Below, piece by piece: positions 20,902 through 29,427 of a stretch of DNA of 36,084 nucleotides (the stretch's first letter is position 1; each line of letters begins with the position of its first letter). This DNA is from Mycobacterium tilburgii (lineage in GTDB: Bacteria > Actinomycetota > Actinomycetes > Mycobacteriales > Mycobacteriaceae), in assembly GCF_902168065.1 (NCBI RefSeq), contig NZ_LR655723.1, forward strand, positions 1 to 36,084, given 5' to 3'. The position numbers and the translations under genes were made by a program. The notes beneath the pieces are model-generated. The model was not told the DNA's origin. It saw nothing but the letters and a program-made list of their open reading frames with translations, and ran no database searches.

Positions 20902-20917
20902 GCCGGCGGACACCCGG
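20881..20917 (+). terminator. Perfect 16-bp stem-loop at the end of glpK
   Basis: CCGGGTGTCCGCCGGC (20881-20896) and its exact reverse complement (20902-20917) are separated by GCTGA, which contains the glpK stop codon at 20899-20901. The left arm therefore encodes the last residues of GlpK. There is no T run, so this is an I-shaped terminator. It may serve both glpK and the convergent PadR remnant. Confidence 0.8.
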
Positions 20918-20928
20918 GGTGCGCGTGG

Positions 20929-21667
20929 TCAATCCTCGTCGAGAATACCGTAGATTTCGCGCCGCGCGGTGTTCAGGATCTCGATGATGCGCTGCTGCTG
21001 CTCGGCGTAGCGGTGTGCGCGAAATGCGCCACCGCGCCGAACAGCTGACCGACGGCCGAGCGCAGACTCATCTGACCTGGATCGGCGCCTTCGGCGATCT
21101 CGTTCCATGGCGGGGTCGCGATCTTCTCGGCCGCCGTGCGCCCGTCTGCGGTCAGCTCGAAAAGCTTCTTGCTGCCGTCGGTTTCGCTCGCGGTAACCAG
21201 TCCTTCGTCATCGAGCAGTTGCAGCGTCGGGTATACCGACCCGGAACTGGGCTTCCAGAGCCCGTTGCTGCGTTCGGCGATCTGTTGGATCATCTCGTAG
21301 CCGTGCATGGGCCGCTCGGCCAAGCAGTATCAGGATCGCGGCGAGGACGTCACCGCGACGCCCGCGACCGCCGCCGCGGCGAAATTCGCCGCGGCGTCCG
21401 CCGGGGCCGAATTCGAAACCCGGGCCGAACCCCGGTGCGAAGCCGGGGCCTAACTTGCCGAAGCCGGGACCGAACCCACCCAGACCGCCGTCGCCGGCGT
21501 GCTCGCGCAGGGTTGTCGAAGAATTCCCGTCGGGCCTGCCGCCGGGCGCGTCGGCCCGCCCGGCCGGGGGGAGCCCCCAGCCCGATACCCGGGCCGTGCC
21601 TGGGGCCGAAACCGAATCCTTGGTGGCCGGTGAATGGCTGGTCAGGGGGAGTGAAGGAGTTGTTCAT
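20929..21667 (-). pseudogene. Frameshifted PadR-family transcriptional regulator
   Basis: From ATG 21667 (MNNSFTPPDQPFTGHQGFGF) the frame fails after RREFFDN. The sequence continues in another frame as LREHAGDGGLGGFGPGFGKL and a Gly/Phe/Arg-rich linker to GDVLAAILIL. A one-base insertion near 21325 leads to the PadR winged helix (LAERPMHGYEMIQQIAERSN, SVYPTLQLLDDEGLVTASE, KLFELTADGRTAAEKI). Near 21015 it shifts once more before HRYAEQQQRIIEILNTARRE and a stop at 20929-20931. Three frameshifts inactivate it. Family members repress small efflux or stress genes, but the target here is unknown. A GGAG site lies 10 bases before the old ATG. Confidence 0.85.
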
Positions 21668-21866
21668 ACATAAAGAACTCCGACGTGAGGTTCACCCCCA
21701 CACCGGAGGGACGGCGCAGCGTCCGCAGCGCGGCAGTGACCAAGACCGGCCCGTCTGGTTGTGGGTCAACTGGGGCTGGCGTTCTCCACGGTGCCCGACG
21801 CCGCGCTGGTCATCCTTATTCGCGCTCGGGGCGGTGATGTAGCACCGATGGGTACATCGGCCGCAC

Positions 21867-22040
21867 GTGCCCGCGGCGGGATCGATTTCGGGGTTTTACG
21901 GGGCGCTGCTGGTCGCCTTCGTCGTCATTCTGGTGTCGTTTTTCACCGCCAAGCACCGCGGCGGGATTGCGGTGCCGCTGGTTGGCTGGGCGCTGCTGAT
22001 CGCCGACGTCGCGCTGATGGTGGTGACGGTCGCCCTCTAG
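21867..22040 (+). CDS. Possible small two-helix membrane protein
   Basis: From GTG 21867 the frame gives 57 residues with two clear hydrophobic helices (GALLVAFVVILVSFF and PLVGWALLIADVALMVV) separated by TAKHRGGIAV, ending at 22040. A stop at 21840-21842 closes the frame upstream, and no good ribosome-binding site is seen. It could be an intact small gene or the end of a larger broken one. The 200 bases upstream (21668-21866) hold nothing else I can support. Confidence 0.35.
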   Translation: MPAAGSISGFYGALLVAFVVILVSFFTAKHRGGIAVPLVGWALLIADVALMVVTVAL

Positions 22041-22047
22041 CGCGTGC

Positions 22048-22923
22048 TCAGGACGGCGGTGAGAAGCCGCCGGGCTGCTGTCCGGACGGCGGCGTGGCCT
22101 GCGGCGCCGGCATCGGTTGGGGCTGCGGTGCGGCGGGTGCGGGGTACTGGGGTTCGCCCACCCACGGCGCGGGCGGCGGCATCGCCGGGCGCAGTCGCGC
22201 CAACTCGCGGCGGTGTCGTTCGGCCAGGACCGCAGCCAGAACCAGCTCCGGCGGCGCGCCGGGTGGGGGCGGCGGCGCGATCCGCGACACCACGTCGCCG
22301 GCGATAAGGTAAGACATTTGCAGCCGCAGCTGGCGATCGAGTTGTGGTGCACGCGAGAGAAATTGGCGTGCCACCTCGGCCTGACCGGCGTCGAGGTTGG
22401 ACAGTTGCAGTGAGGCTGCCCACCAGGCCAGCGACGGGGGCATCGGGGGCGGGGGCGCGACGCGCGGGCCGTGCTCGCTGACGACGACGGTGCCGGCGAA
22501 GATGTCACCGATCCGTTTGGCTTTGGGCGACAATATGCTTGAGATCACCGCGGGGCCGCCGGCGAGCATCCAGATCTCCACCAGCGCTGCCAGGGCGCGA
22601 AAAAGGGCCTGCCGGAAGCGTTCTGGGCCCCCGTCGTCGGATACAACACGCAGGCCCATGATGATCTTGCCCACCGACCGACCGCGGGTGGCGGTTTCGA
22701 AAATCATCGGGTACACGACCAGCACCATCACGGTGAAGATGATCAGGATGGCGGCGCTGAGTGCGCCGTCGAATTGCGTCAGCGTGACGGCCCACAGCAT
22801 CAGCCCGACGATACAGAGCAGGAAGATCACGGCGATGTCGAGCAGCGCGCTCAGTGCGCGTACCGGTAACTGGGCAATCTGCACATCGAGCACCACCGCG
22901 TCCCCGGTCACCACCTCCGACAT
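22048..22923 (-). CDS. RDD-family membrane protein (Rv3695 type)
   Basis: 291 residues from ATG 22923 (MSEVVTGDAVVLDVQIAQLP). A longer frame with a TTG start at 22947 exists but lacks family support. The RDD domain occupies residues about 15-150, with hydrophobic helices (LSALLDIAVIFLLCIVGLML, AAILIIFTVMVLVVYPMI) and the conserved ATRGRSVGKIIMGLRVV and AKRIGDIFAGTVVV. The cytoplasmic remainder ends in a long Pro/Ala/Gln tail. RDD proteins are found with transport and stress systems and their activity is mostly unknown. The gene is divergent from the SpoIIM-type gene, and the pair belongs to the MoxR module to the right. Confidence 0.88.
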   Translation of the reverse strand: MSEVVTGDAVVLDVQIAQLPVRALSALLDIAVIFLLCIVGLMLWAVTLTQFDGALSAAILIIFTVMVLVVYPMIFETATRGRSVGKIIMGLRVVSDDGGPERFRQALFRALAALVEIWMLAGGPAVISSILSPKAKRIGDIFAGTVVVSEHGPRVAPPPPMPPSLAWWAASLQLSNLDAGQAEVARQFLSRAPQLDRQLRLQMSYLIAGDVVSRIAPPPPPGAPPELVLAAVLAERHRRELARLRPAMPPPAPWVGEPQYPAPAAPQPQPMPAPQATPPSGQQPGGFSPPS

Positions 22924-22987
22924 AACTCCGAACGGTACCCGTTGCACGGGTCGGTCCGGCTGGACTCAGCTATCCCGAAAATGCGAT

Positions 22988-22993
22988 TAGGCT
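22988..22993 (+). promoter_or_regulatory. Candidate -10 element for the SpoIIM-type gene
   Basis: TAGGCT matches TANNNT and lies 7 bases before the GTG start at 23001, giving a leaderless transcript. There is no Shine-Dalgarno between them. Confidence 0.4.
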
Positions 22994-23000
22994 GCGCAAG

Positions 23001-23993
23001 GTGGACGTCGACGCATTCGTGCTGACCCATCGCGGCACCTGGGACCGGCTCGACCAGTTGGTCAAGAAGCGCAGGTCGCTGACGGGAGCCGAAGTCGACG
23101 AGCTCGTCGAGCTGTACCAGCGAGTGTCCACGCATCTGTCGATGCTGCGGTCGGTGTCCACGGATTCACTGACGATCGGCCGGTTATCGAGCCTGATCGC
23201 CCGGGCCCGCTCGGCGGTGACGGCTGCGCACGCGCCGGTGACCAGCGCATTTGCGCGGTTCTGGACGGTGTCTTTCCCGGTGGTCGCCTACCGCAGCTGG
23301 CGATGGTGGATGGGTACCGCGGCGGCGTTCTTCGCGGTCGCGGCAATCATCGCGGTGTGGGTGGCCACCAATCCCGAGGTGCAGTCGGCAGTCGGAACCC
23401 CCAGCGACATCGACCAATTGGTCAACCACGATTTCGCGTCCTACTACAGCGAACACCCGTCCGCGGCGTTCGCGCTACAAGTCTGGGTGAACAACTCCTG
23501 GGTATCGGCACAGTGCATCGCGTTTGCGGTGCTGCTGGGCCTGCCGATCCCGATCGTGCTGTTTCAAAATGCCGCCAACGTGGGGCTGATCGCCGGCTTG
23601 ATGTTTCACGCAGGCAAGGGCGCCATCCTGTTGGGTCTGTTGATTCCGCATGGGTTGCTGGAGCTCACCGCGGTCTTCCTGGCCGGGGCGGCGGGGATGC
23701 GGCTGGGGTGGTCGGTGATCGCGCCCGGCGACCGGTCCCGCTGGCAGGTGCTGGCCGAACAGGGCCGGGCCGTGGTGTCGGTCGCGGTGGGACTGGTCGG
23801 TGTGCTGTTGGTCTCGGGTCTGAGCGAGGCGCTGGTGACGCCGTCACCGCTGCCGATGTCTGTCCGCCTCGGGATCGGGGTGGTCGCCGAGGCGACGTTC
23901 TTGTCCTATGTCATCTATTTCGGGCGCCGGGCCGTCAAAGCCGGCGAAACCGGTGACATCGACGACGCCCCCGACGTCGTGCCGACGAGCTGA
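23001..23993 (+). CDS. SpoIIM-like (stage II sporulation protein M family) membrane protein
   Basis: 330 residues (Rv3694c type) starting with GTG. An N-terminal cytoplasmic helical part (WDRLDQLVKKRRSLTGAEVDEL, YQRVSTHLSMLRS) is followed by at least four membrane helices (AAAFFAVAAIIAVWVA, CIAFAVLLGLPIPIVLF, GLIAGLMFHAGKGAILLGLLIPHG, then two more). SpoIIM proteins act with peptidoglycan hydrolases in Bacillus engulfment. In non-sporulating actinobacteria the gene stays linked to MoxR, DUF58 and RDD genes, and its role is unknown. Its 3' end faces the DUF58 gene with 3 bases between them. It is intact. Confidence 0.88.
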   Translation: MDVDAFVLTHRGTWDRLDQLVKKRRSLTGAEVDELVELYQRVSTHLSMLRSVSTDSLTIGRLSSLIARARSAVTAAHAPVTSAFARFWTVSFPVVAYRSWRWWMGTAAAFFAVAAIIAVWVATNPEVQSAVGTPSDIDQLVNHDFASYYSEHPSAAFALQVWVNNSWVSAQCIAFAVLLGLPIPIVLFQNAANVGLIAGLMFHAGKGAILLGLLIPHGLLELTAVFLAGAAGMRLGWSVIAPGDRSRWQVLAEQGRAVVSVAVGLVGVLLVSGLSEALVTPSPLPMSVRLGIGVVAEATFLSYVIYFGRRAVKAGETGDIDDAPDVVPTS

Positions 23994-23996
23994 CTT

Positions 23997-25331
23997 CTAC
24001 AGGCGCCCAGTCGCTTTCATGGCCAGGTAGCGGTCGGCCAGCGTGGCCGCCAGATCAGTGGGCGGCGCGTCGACGACTTCCACGCCGATCTGGCGCAGTC
24101 GGGTCGCGATGGCGCGGCGGTCATTACGGGATCGCTCGGCGGCGCCCGCGTCGTAGACGGCGGCGGCGTCCAAACGCCCGGCGGCCATTTGGTCGACCCG
24201 GGGGTCGGAGGACGCCGCGATGAGCAGATGATGCTTGGCCGACAGCTGCGGCAGCACCGGCAGCAGCCCCTCGTCGAGGGCGGTGGCGTTGAGATCGGTC
24301 AGCAGCACCACCAACGCGCGCCGTCTGGTCCGCCGGGTGATGGCTGCAACCATTGTCCGCCAATCTGTTTCGATGAGGGTTGGCTGCAGCGGGGCCATGG
24401 CGTCCACGAATTGGGCGAGCACCTCGGTGCGTGATGCGCCGAACACGCCTGCCCGGCTCACTCGGTCATGGGCCAGGAAGTCGACATGGTCGCCGGCCCG
24501 CGAGGCCAGGGCGGCCAGCAGCAGTGCCGCATCCATCGACCAGTCGAGCCGCGGCCATCCCGCGGGGTCGGCCGCTGGACCGTACGAGGTGGGGTCAACG
24601 CCGATGCGGCCGGCTGCCATGCGTCCGGTGTCGAGCACGATCACCACCCGACGGACGCGTTCGGGGCGCCAGGTCCGCACCATCACGTCGGCCCGCCGCG
24701 CGGACGCCCGCCAGTCGATCGAACGCACGTCGTCGCCGACGACGTACTCGCGCAGCGAGTCGAATTCGGTTCCCTGCCCGCGGATCAGGGTGGGCAGCAG
24801 TCCGTCGATCTCGCGCAGTTTGGCCAGCCGGGACGGCAGGTGTTTGCGCGACAGGAACGGTGGCAGCACCCGGATCTGTCCGGGCACCGGCCGTGATGCC
24901 TGCCGCCCGGCCAGCCCCAGTGGGCCGATGGAGCGGGCCGTGACGACGGCCGCGCGTTGATCACCGCGCCGGAGCGGCCGCAGAAGGGTCTCGATCCGCT
25001 GGTAGTGGCCGGCGGGGATTTGCACCGGGGTGATCCGGGGCGTGGCGCGCGCGCTGGGCGTCCAAGCGTCTCGCACCTGCCCGCGGAACCGGCGCGACCC
25101 GTCGTTGTGAATCTGCAGCGTCACATCGACCGGCTGACCGAGCCGGGCCGAGCTGTCCGGTGAGCGGGCGTAGCGCAGCCGCCGGGGGCTGGCCGCCAGG
25201 GCGATGTCGACCGCCACCACCGCCGCCAGGGCGGCCAGCAGTGCTTCGAAAACCCTTGCCGGCCATGGGGAAAGCGCGATCGGAATGACACACAACAGCG
25301 CCACCAGGCCGGTGCGTCCGGTCAGGACCAC
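23997..25331 (-). CDS. DUF58 (vWA-like) protein (Rv3693 type)
   Basis: 444 residues from GTG 25331, whose first base is shared with the last base of the moxR stop, indicating coupled translation. A longer open frame to 25499 lies inside moxR and is rejected. Two N-terminal membrane helices (GLVALLCVIPIALSPWPARVF, LLAALAAVVAVDIAL) are followed by a beta-rich region and the DUF58 motif FDSLREYVVGDDVRSIDWRASARRADVMVR. A vWA-type fold follows, with VVIVLDTGR and ALVVLLTDLNA. DUF58 proteins are regular partners of MoxR AAA+ ATPases and probably present substrates for them (inference from family). No decay is seen. Confidence 0.9.
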   Translation of the reverse strand: MVLTGRTGLVALLCVIPIALSPWPARVFEALLAALAAVVAVDIALAASPRRLRYARSPDSSARLGQPVDVTLQIHNDGSRRFRGQVRDAWTPSARATPRITPVQIPAGHYQRIETLLRPLRRGDQRAAVVTARSIGPLGLAGRQASRPVPGQIRVLPPFLSRKHLPSRLAKLREIDGLLPTLIRGQGTEFDSLREYVVGDDVRSIDWRASARRADVMVRTWRPERVRRVVIVLDTGRMAAGRIGVDPTSYGPAADPAGWPRLDWSMDAALLLAALASRAGDHVDFLAHDRVSRAGVFGASRTEVLAQFVDAMAPLQPTLIETDWRTMVAAITRRTRRRALVVLLTDLNATALDEGLLPVLPQLSAKHHLLIAASSDPRVDQMAAGRLDAAAVYDAGAAERSRNDRRAIATRLRQIGVEVVDAPPTDLAATLADRYLAMKATGRL

Positions 25332-26308
25332 TAGCGTGGCACCGGGACCGACGCCAAGATGCCGTTGAGCACACCGTCGGGCGTCGCGCCCTCCAGCTCG
25401 GCTTCGGAGCGCAGCATGACCCGGTGCCGCAGCGTCGGGCGGGCCATCGCCTTCACGTCGTCCGGCGTGACGTAGTTGCGGCCGGACAGCCATGCCCACG
25501 AGCGCGCCGTGCCCAGCAGGGCGGTGGCCCCGCGCGGTGACACGCCGAGTTGCAGGGCGGGGGAGGATCGGGTGGCGCCGACGATGTCGACGATGTAGCC
25601 TAGCACCTCGTCGGCGATCAGAACCTGTTGCACCGCTTGCCGGCCAGCCGCCAGCTCGGCGGGTGCGGCCACCGGTTTGATTGCGGACAGGTTGCGAGGA
25701 TCAAAGCCGTGAGCGTGCCGGCTCAGAATGGCGATCTCGGCGTCCCGCGGAGGCAGTGTCACGTTCAGCTTGAGCAGGAAGCGGTCGAGCTGGGCCTCGG
25801 GCAACTGGTAGGTGCCCTCGTATTCGACCGGGTTCTGGGTGGCGGTGACGATGAATGGGTCTGGTAACGCCCGCGATTCACCCTCGACGCTGACCTGACG
25901 TTCCTCCATCGCCTCGAGCAGTGCGGCCTGGGTCGTGGGCGGCGTCCGGTTGATCTCGTCGGCCAACAGCAGGTTGGTGAACACTGGGCCCGGGCGGAAC
26001 ACGAAGTCGGCGGTGCGCGCGTCGTAGACCAGGGAACCAGTGACGTCACCCGGCATCAGGTCGGGGGTGAACTGCACCCGTTTGAACGCCAATTGCAAGG
26101 CCGCGGACAAGGCCCGGACCAGGAGCGTCTTGGCCACTCCCGGAACGCCTTCCAACAGCACATGCCCGCGACACAGCAGCGCGATCACCAGGCCGCTGAC
26201 CACTGCTTCCTGTCCTACGACGGCCTTGGCGAGCTCGCTGCGCAACGCCAGCAGGGCATCACGCGCCGAGTCGGCGGTGACGGATTCAGCGGTCGGCGAT
26301 TGCGTCAC
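25331..26308 (-). CDS. moxR2: MoxR-family AAA+ ATPase
   Basis: 325 residues (Rv3692 type). Walker A is LLEGVPGVAKT at residues 51-61, Walker B LLLADEIN at 113-120, and sensor 1 lies in VTATQNPVEYEGTYQLPEAQLDRF. The MoxR lid domain follows, with SPRGATALLGTARSWAWLSGR and YVTPDDVKAMARPTLRHR. MoxR ATPases act as chaperones that insert cofactors or remodel protein complexes. The ATG start overlaps the end of the DUF4350 gene by 4 bases, and the stop shares a base with the DUF58 gene. It is the fourth gene of a tightly overlapping five-gene operon. The gene name is that of the M. tuberculosis orthologue. Confidence 0.94.
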   Translation of the reverse strand: MTQSPTAESVTADSARDALLALRSELAKAVVGQEAVVSGLVIALLCRGHVLLEGVPGVAKTLLVRALSAALQLAFKRVQFTPDLMPGDVTGSLVYDARTADFVFRPGPVFTNLLLADEINRTPPTTQAALLEAMEERQVSVEGESRALPDPFIVTATQNPVEYEGTYQLPEAQLDRFLLKLNVTLPPRDAEIAILSRHAHGFDPRNLSAIKPVAAPAELAAGRQAVQQVLIADEVLGYIVDIVGATRSSPALQLGVSPRGATALLGTARSWAWLSGRNYVTPDDVKAMARPTLRHRVMLRSEAELEGATPDGVLNGILASVPVPR

Positions 26309-27453
26309 GAGTTTGTGACCTGCCTTTCGATTTCGTCGAGCGCGCGGGCAAGGTGGACCAGGTCATTGTCGGTGCCCGGCGGCGGGCCGAACAGGTGGTA
26401 GGAGACGAATCCCGCGTCGAGACCGGTGCGCTGGGCGAGTGTCATCACCACCGCCTGCGGGTGCGCGCCGGGCACCAGGCTCAGCCGGGGCGACAGCCGC
26501 TGCAGAGTGGCGGTGCGCAGCGCGGCGGCCGCGCGGTCGCGGGCCCGGCGCGAGCGGTACAGCCGGCCGCGGCCCTCCACGGTCTCCGACGCGCGGACCA
26601 CCACGGGCAGCTCCTCGGCCACCAGCGGTCCGGGGCGACGGCCCTTCCACAACACGACCAGCAGCACCACCACCCACAGTTGCCAGACGATCCAAGTGAC
26701 GTTGTCCGGGATGAGATCGAGAAGTGATGTGGGAGAGGACGTTTCACCTTCGGCGTGGTGTGGCGCGTACCAGATGAGCCGAGGGCGGGCGCCCGCGAGG
26801 TTCATTGCCAGCGCGGCGTTACCCGCGTGCAACAGGCCGTCATTGGTCATGAAGTCGCTGCTGCCGACCGCGGTGACGGTACGCCCGCCGTCCCGGAACC
26901 GGATCAGGACCCCGTCGTAGCAGCGGGCCATCGGCCGGCCATCCTTGGCGTCGAAGGTGTCGCTCGGCCCGAAGTGCACCGATCCGGCCCGAACAGCTTC
27001 GCGCAGCGTGCAATCCGGATCGCTGTCGAAGTCGCTGCTGGCCGAGACGCGGATACCTGGCAGCAGGGCCGCCCGGGTTCGGGCGGTCGGTTCGACCAGC
27101 AACAGGTCGCCGGGCGCATCGGCCAGGCGCCGCAATTGTTCGTCGTTGGTCAGGTACTGACTCTGGGCCACCAGGATCAGTGTGTCGGGACGGGCCGCCT
27201 TTTCGACGTCGTCGAGGCTTTCGGCGACGATGACGTGGACGCCGCCGTCGCGCAGCAACGTCGCCAGTGCATGGGTACCGTCGGTTCCGGTGGACTCCGG
27301 GTCCATGCGCGGCCCCGGGCGTGGCGCCGTTAGGTAGGCACCGATCCAGGCGATGAGCCCCAGCACGACGAGCGTGAGCGCCACCCAACGCCACACACGC
27401 CACCGCCCGGTCGCGGTGAGCGCGGTCGGCGAGGGCGGTGAGACCGTGGCCAT
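26305..27453 (-). CDS. DUF4350-domain membrane protein (Rv3691 type)
   Basis: 382 residues from ATG 27453, which overlaps the preceding stop as TGATG. There is an N-terminal membrane helix (WVALTLVVLGLIAWIGAYL) and an extracytoplasmic domain with TDGTHALATLLRDGGVHVIVA and LILVAQSQYLTNDEQLRRL. This resembles the DUF4350 fold, which is related to GATase/ThuA-like domains. A second membrane helix (IVWQLWVVVLLVVLWK) near residue 270 precedes a cytoplasmic helical tail rich in arginine. The function is unknown. Conserved linkage with MoxR suggests it is a structural part of a membrane complex. Confidence 0.87.
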   Translation of the reverse strand: MATVSPPSPTALTATGRWRVWRWVALTLVVLGLIAWIGAYLTAPRPGPRMDPESTGTDGTHALATLLRDGGVHVIVAESLDDVEKAARPDTLILVAQSQYLTNDEQLRRLADAPGDLLLVEPTARTRAALLPGIRVSASSDFDSDPDCTLREAVRAGSVHFGPSDTFDAKDGRPMARCYDGVLIRFRDGGRTVTAVGSSDFMTNDGLLHAGNAALAMNLAGARPRLIWYAPHHAEGETSSPTSLLDLIPDNVTWIVWQLWVVVLLVVLWKGRRPGPLVAEELPVVVRASETVEGRGRLYRSRRARDRAAAALRTATLQRLSPRLSLVPGAHPQAVVMTLAQRTGLDAGFVSYHLFGPPPGTDNDLVHLARALDEIERQVTNS

Positions 27454-28106
27454 CACCGCACCTCGGCCGATGATCGGGCTGGCGCGGCGTGGCACGCCGT
27501 GGACCCGGCGACCGGTGTTCGCATGCGCAGATGATCGTCGAGGTCAACGATCATCTGATAGGCGTCCTGAGTTCCCGGCAGTTCACCGTAGGTGACGTCG
27601 TTGAACGCCGTCGCGGCCTGGGTCAATTCGTCGGTCAGGTGAGGCAGCGCCGCAGCGGCGTCGCAGGCCAGCTCCTTGGCGGTGCGGCCTGGCACCGGAT
27701 TGAGCACGCCGGTCTCTTCGAGTTGACGTGCCACGGCGCGTAACCGATGGCGGATGGCCGCCGTCCAATCGCCTTCGGCTACATAGCGTTCCGCCGTTTC
27801 GCGATGTTGGGCCGCGGTGAGCAGGGCGGCTTCGAACAGCTGGTAGTCGCCGCGGTACCGGGTGCGCATGGTGCGCCGGGCGATGTGGATGGCGATCACC
27901 ACGGCGACGGCGACCAGGACGAGCAGCACGGCGGTGGTCAACCATCCGCCGGGGATCGACGCGGACTTCTGCAGCAGCCGGTACAGCATTTCGTTGATCC
28001 AATCGAGGACCTGCTGGGTCGAGGACGCCTTGGGGTAGATCGGTTTGTTCAGCTCGATCTGGGCGATCTGATGTGCGTCATCGCGGTCGATGTTAATGGA
28101 AGGCAC
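27453..28106 (-). CDS. DUF4129-domain membrane protein (Rv3690 type)
   Basis: 217 residues from GTG 28106. A short extracytoplasmic N-terminus, one membrane helix (WLTTAVLLVLVAVAVVIAIHI, near residues 55-75) and a cytoplasmic helical DUF4129 domain are visible (YQLFEAALLTAAQHRETAERYVAEGDWTAAIRHRLRAVARQLEE split by eye into helices, then GRTAKELACDAAA). DUF4129 often forms the C-terminal part of transglutaminase-like proteins in MoxR operons; here it stands alone. Its start overlaps the end of the preceding gene by 14 bases. Substrate or partner is unknown. Confidence 0.87.
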   Translation of the reverse strand: MPSINIDRDDAHQIAQIELNKPIYPKASSTQQVLDWINEMLYRLLQKSASIPGGWLTTAVLLVLVAVAVVIAIHIARRTMRTRYRGDYQLFEAALLTAAQHRETAERYVAEGDWTAAIRHRLRAVARQLEETGVLNPVPGRTAKELACDAAAALPHLTDELTQAATAFNDVTYGELPGTQDAYQMIVDLDDHLRMRTPVAGSTACHAAPARSSAEVR

Positions 28107-29298
28107 GGCAGCCGATCCTCACTCGGCCGTTGAAAGGCCGGGTCAGCCAGAGGATGTCGGTTGAGGCCGCCGCGTAGGGGCCGCTGGCCACGCCGGATTG
28201 CAGCACCAGATCGAACGCCTCGGCCCGGATGCGGCGGTCGGTGTACAGCAACACGATGACACCCGCGTTGAACGGCACCGTGACGATTTGGCCGATCGCC
28301 GAACCGATGGATGTGATCGCGGTGCCCAGCAGCAGGATTCCGGTCGAGGGCATGCCGGCCATGATTACCTGACCGGCGATGCTGAACGGCGCGCCTATCG
28401 CGCCGGAGACCACACCCGCCGCGATGAACGTCAGCAACCGGATGCCGAGCACACGCCAGAATCCACCCTGAAGCAGCGTAAAGGATCTGGTGATCGCGTT
28501 CAGCACTGGCAGCCGCTCCAGCACGATCAGCACGGGAACGAACAACACCACCATGTACAGGTAAACCATCAACGCGCACACGGCGAAGACGAGCGGGACG
28601 TCCAGCAGGACCGCCGCGGCGTCGTTACCGATCGCGGCGATCATCGTGATGACGACGACCACCAGCCCGAACAGGACCGCGACGACTGCCGCCTCCAACA
28701 GCGCCAGGCCGAGCAGCGCGAGCAACCGCCCGCGGATCTTCAGCCACGTTTCCCGGATGGTGATCGTCGAGCCGAACACCGCGTGGCTGACAATGACGGT
28801 GAGCATGCCGGACAACAGCATGCCACCCAGCCAGGTGACGAGCAGGCCCGCGCCGGCCGACCCCAACCACGCGCCGAAGATGCCCCAGTTCACCTCGCTC
28901 GGCTCATCGCCGTAGAAGTTGCCGAAAGCGGCCACCGGTCCGACGGTGGCGATCAGCGAAACGATCTGCATGAGCATAACGACGATCGCGGTCAACCCCA
29001 GGGTGGCTTTCGGGTTGGTGCGGATATAGCCGACCGTCCCGTTGAAGATGTCGCTCAAGGTCAACGGCCGCAGCGGTATGATGCCGGGTTTGATTGCGTC
29101 CGGTATCTGCTGGGCCGGGCCATACCCCGGCGCAGCTCCGTAGCCGGGTGGCGCGCCATAGCCCGGCTGGAGCCCATACCTGGGGCCATACCCGGGCGGG
29201 GGACCGTAGCCGGGCGTGCCGTATGCCGGTGGAGAGCCGGCCGATGCGGGCCCTCCCGGCGGGGGGCCGGTCGGATAGCCAGGCGGCGGCGTGCTCAC
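28093..29298 (-). CDS. Multi-pass membrane protein with Gly/Pro/Tyr-rich N-terminus (Rv3689 type)
   Basis: 401 residues from GTG 29298. The first about 70 residues are a cytoplasmic low-complexity stretch of GYG(x)PPGYG-type repeats. At least six membrane helices follow, in the arrangement of the glycerophosphodiester-phosphodiesterase membrane-domain-like family (LTLSDIFNGTVGYIRTNPKA, then paired hydrophobic helices to residue 370). No catalytic domain is attached. The ancestral start was probably ATG 29327 (MTNDYG), but one lost base between it and LPDPVSTPPP puts that ATG out of frame, so translation must now begin at GTG 29298 or thereabouts. It is the first gene of the five-gene MoxR operon. 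Confidence 0.8.
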   Translation of the reverse strand: MSTPPPGYPTGPPPGGPASAGSPPAYGTPGYGPPPGYGPRYGLQPGYGAPPGYGAAPGYGPAQQIPDAIKPGIIPLRPLTLSDIFNGTVGYIRTNPKATLGLTAIVVMLMQIVSLIATVGPVAAFGNFYGDEPSEVNWGIFGAWLGSAGAGLLVTWLGGMLLSGMLTVIVSHAVFGSTITIRETWLKIRGRLLALLGLALLEAAVVAVLFGLVVVVITMIAAIGNDAAAVLLDVPLVFAVCALMVYLYMVVLFVPVLIVLERLPVLNAITRSFTLLQGGFWRVLGIRLLTFIAAGVVSGAIGAPFSIAGQVIMAGMPSTGILLLGTAITSIGSAIGQIVTVPFNAGVIVLLYTDRRIRAEAFDLVLQSGVASGPYAAASTDILWLTRPFNGRVRIGCRAFH

Positions 29299-29427
29299 CG
29301 GGTCCGGCAGCCGTAGTCGTTAGTCATGGGGTCCATCCTGTCGGCGCTCAGGGCTTTTCTCAATCATCCCGAGTTTTGCGTGCCGCCCACGCTGGCCTGC
29401 ACCGTCCGGAAGCGTAACGTCTCCATC

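Noticed and set aside
21655..21690. PadR-type operator (ATGTAT...ATACAT) at the PadR start
   Set aside because: Only one half-site-like ATGTATGA is visible, with no inverted partner at suitable spacing.
28198..29316. 372-residue plus-strand ORF opposite the multi-pass membrane protein
   Set aside because: The Asp/Arg/Gln/His-rich composition is typical of the antisense of hydrophobic codons. There are no motifs.
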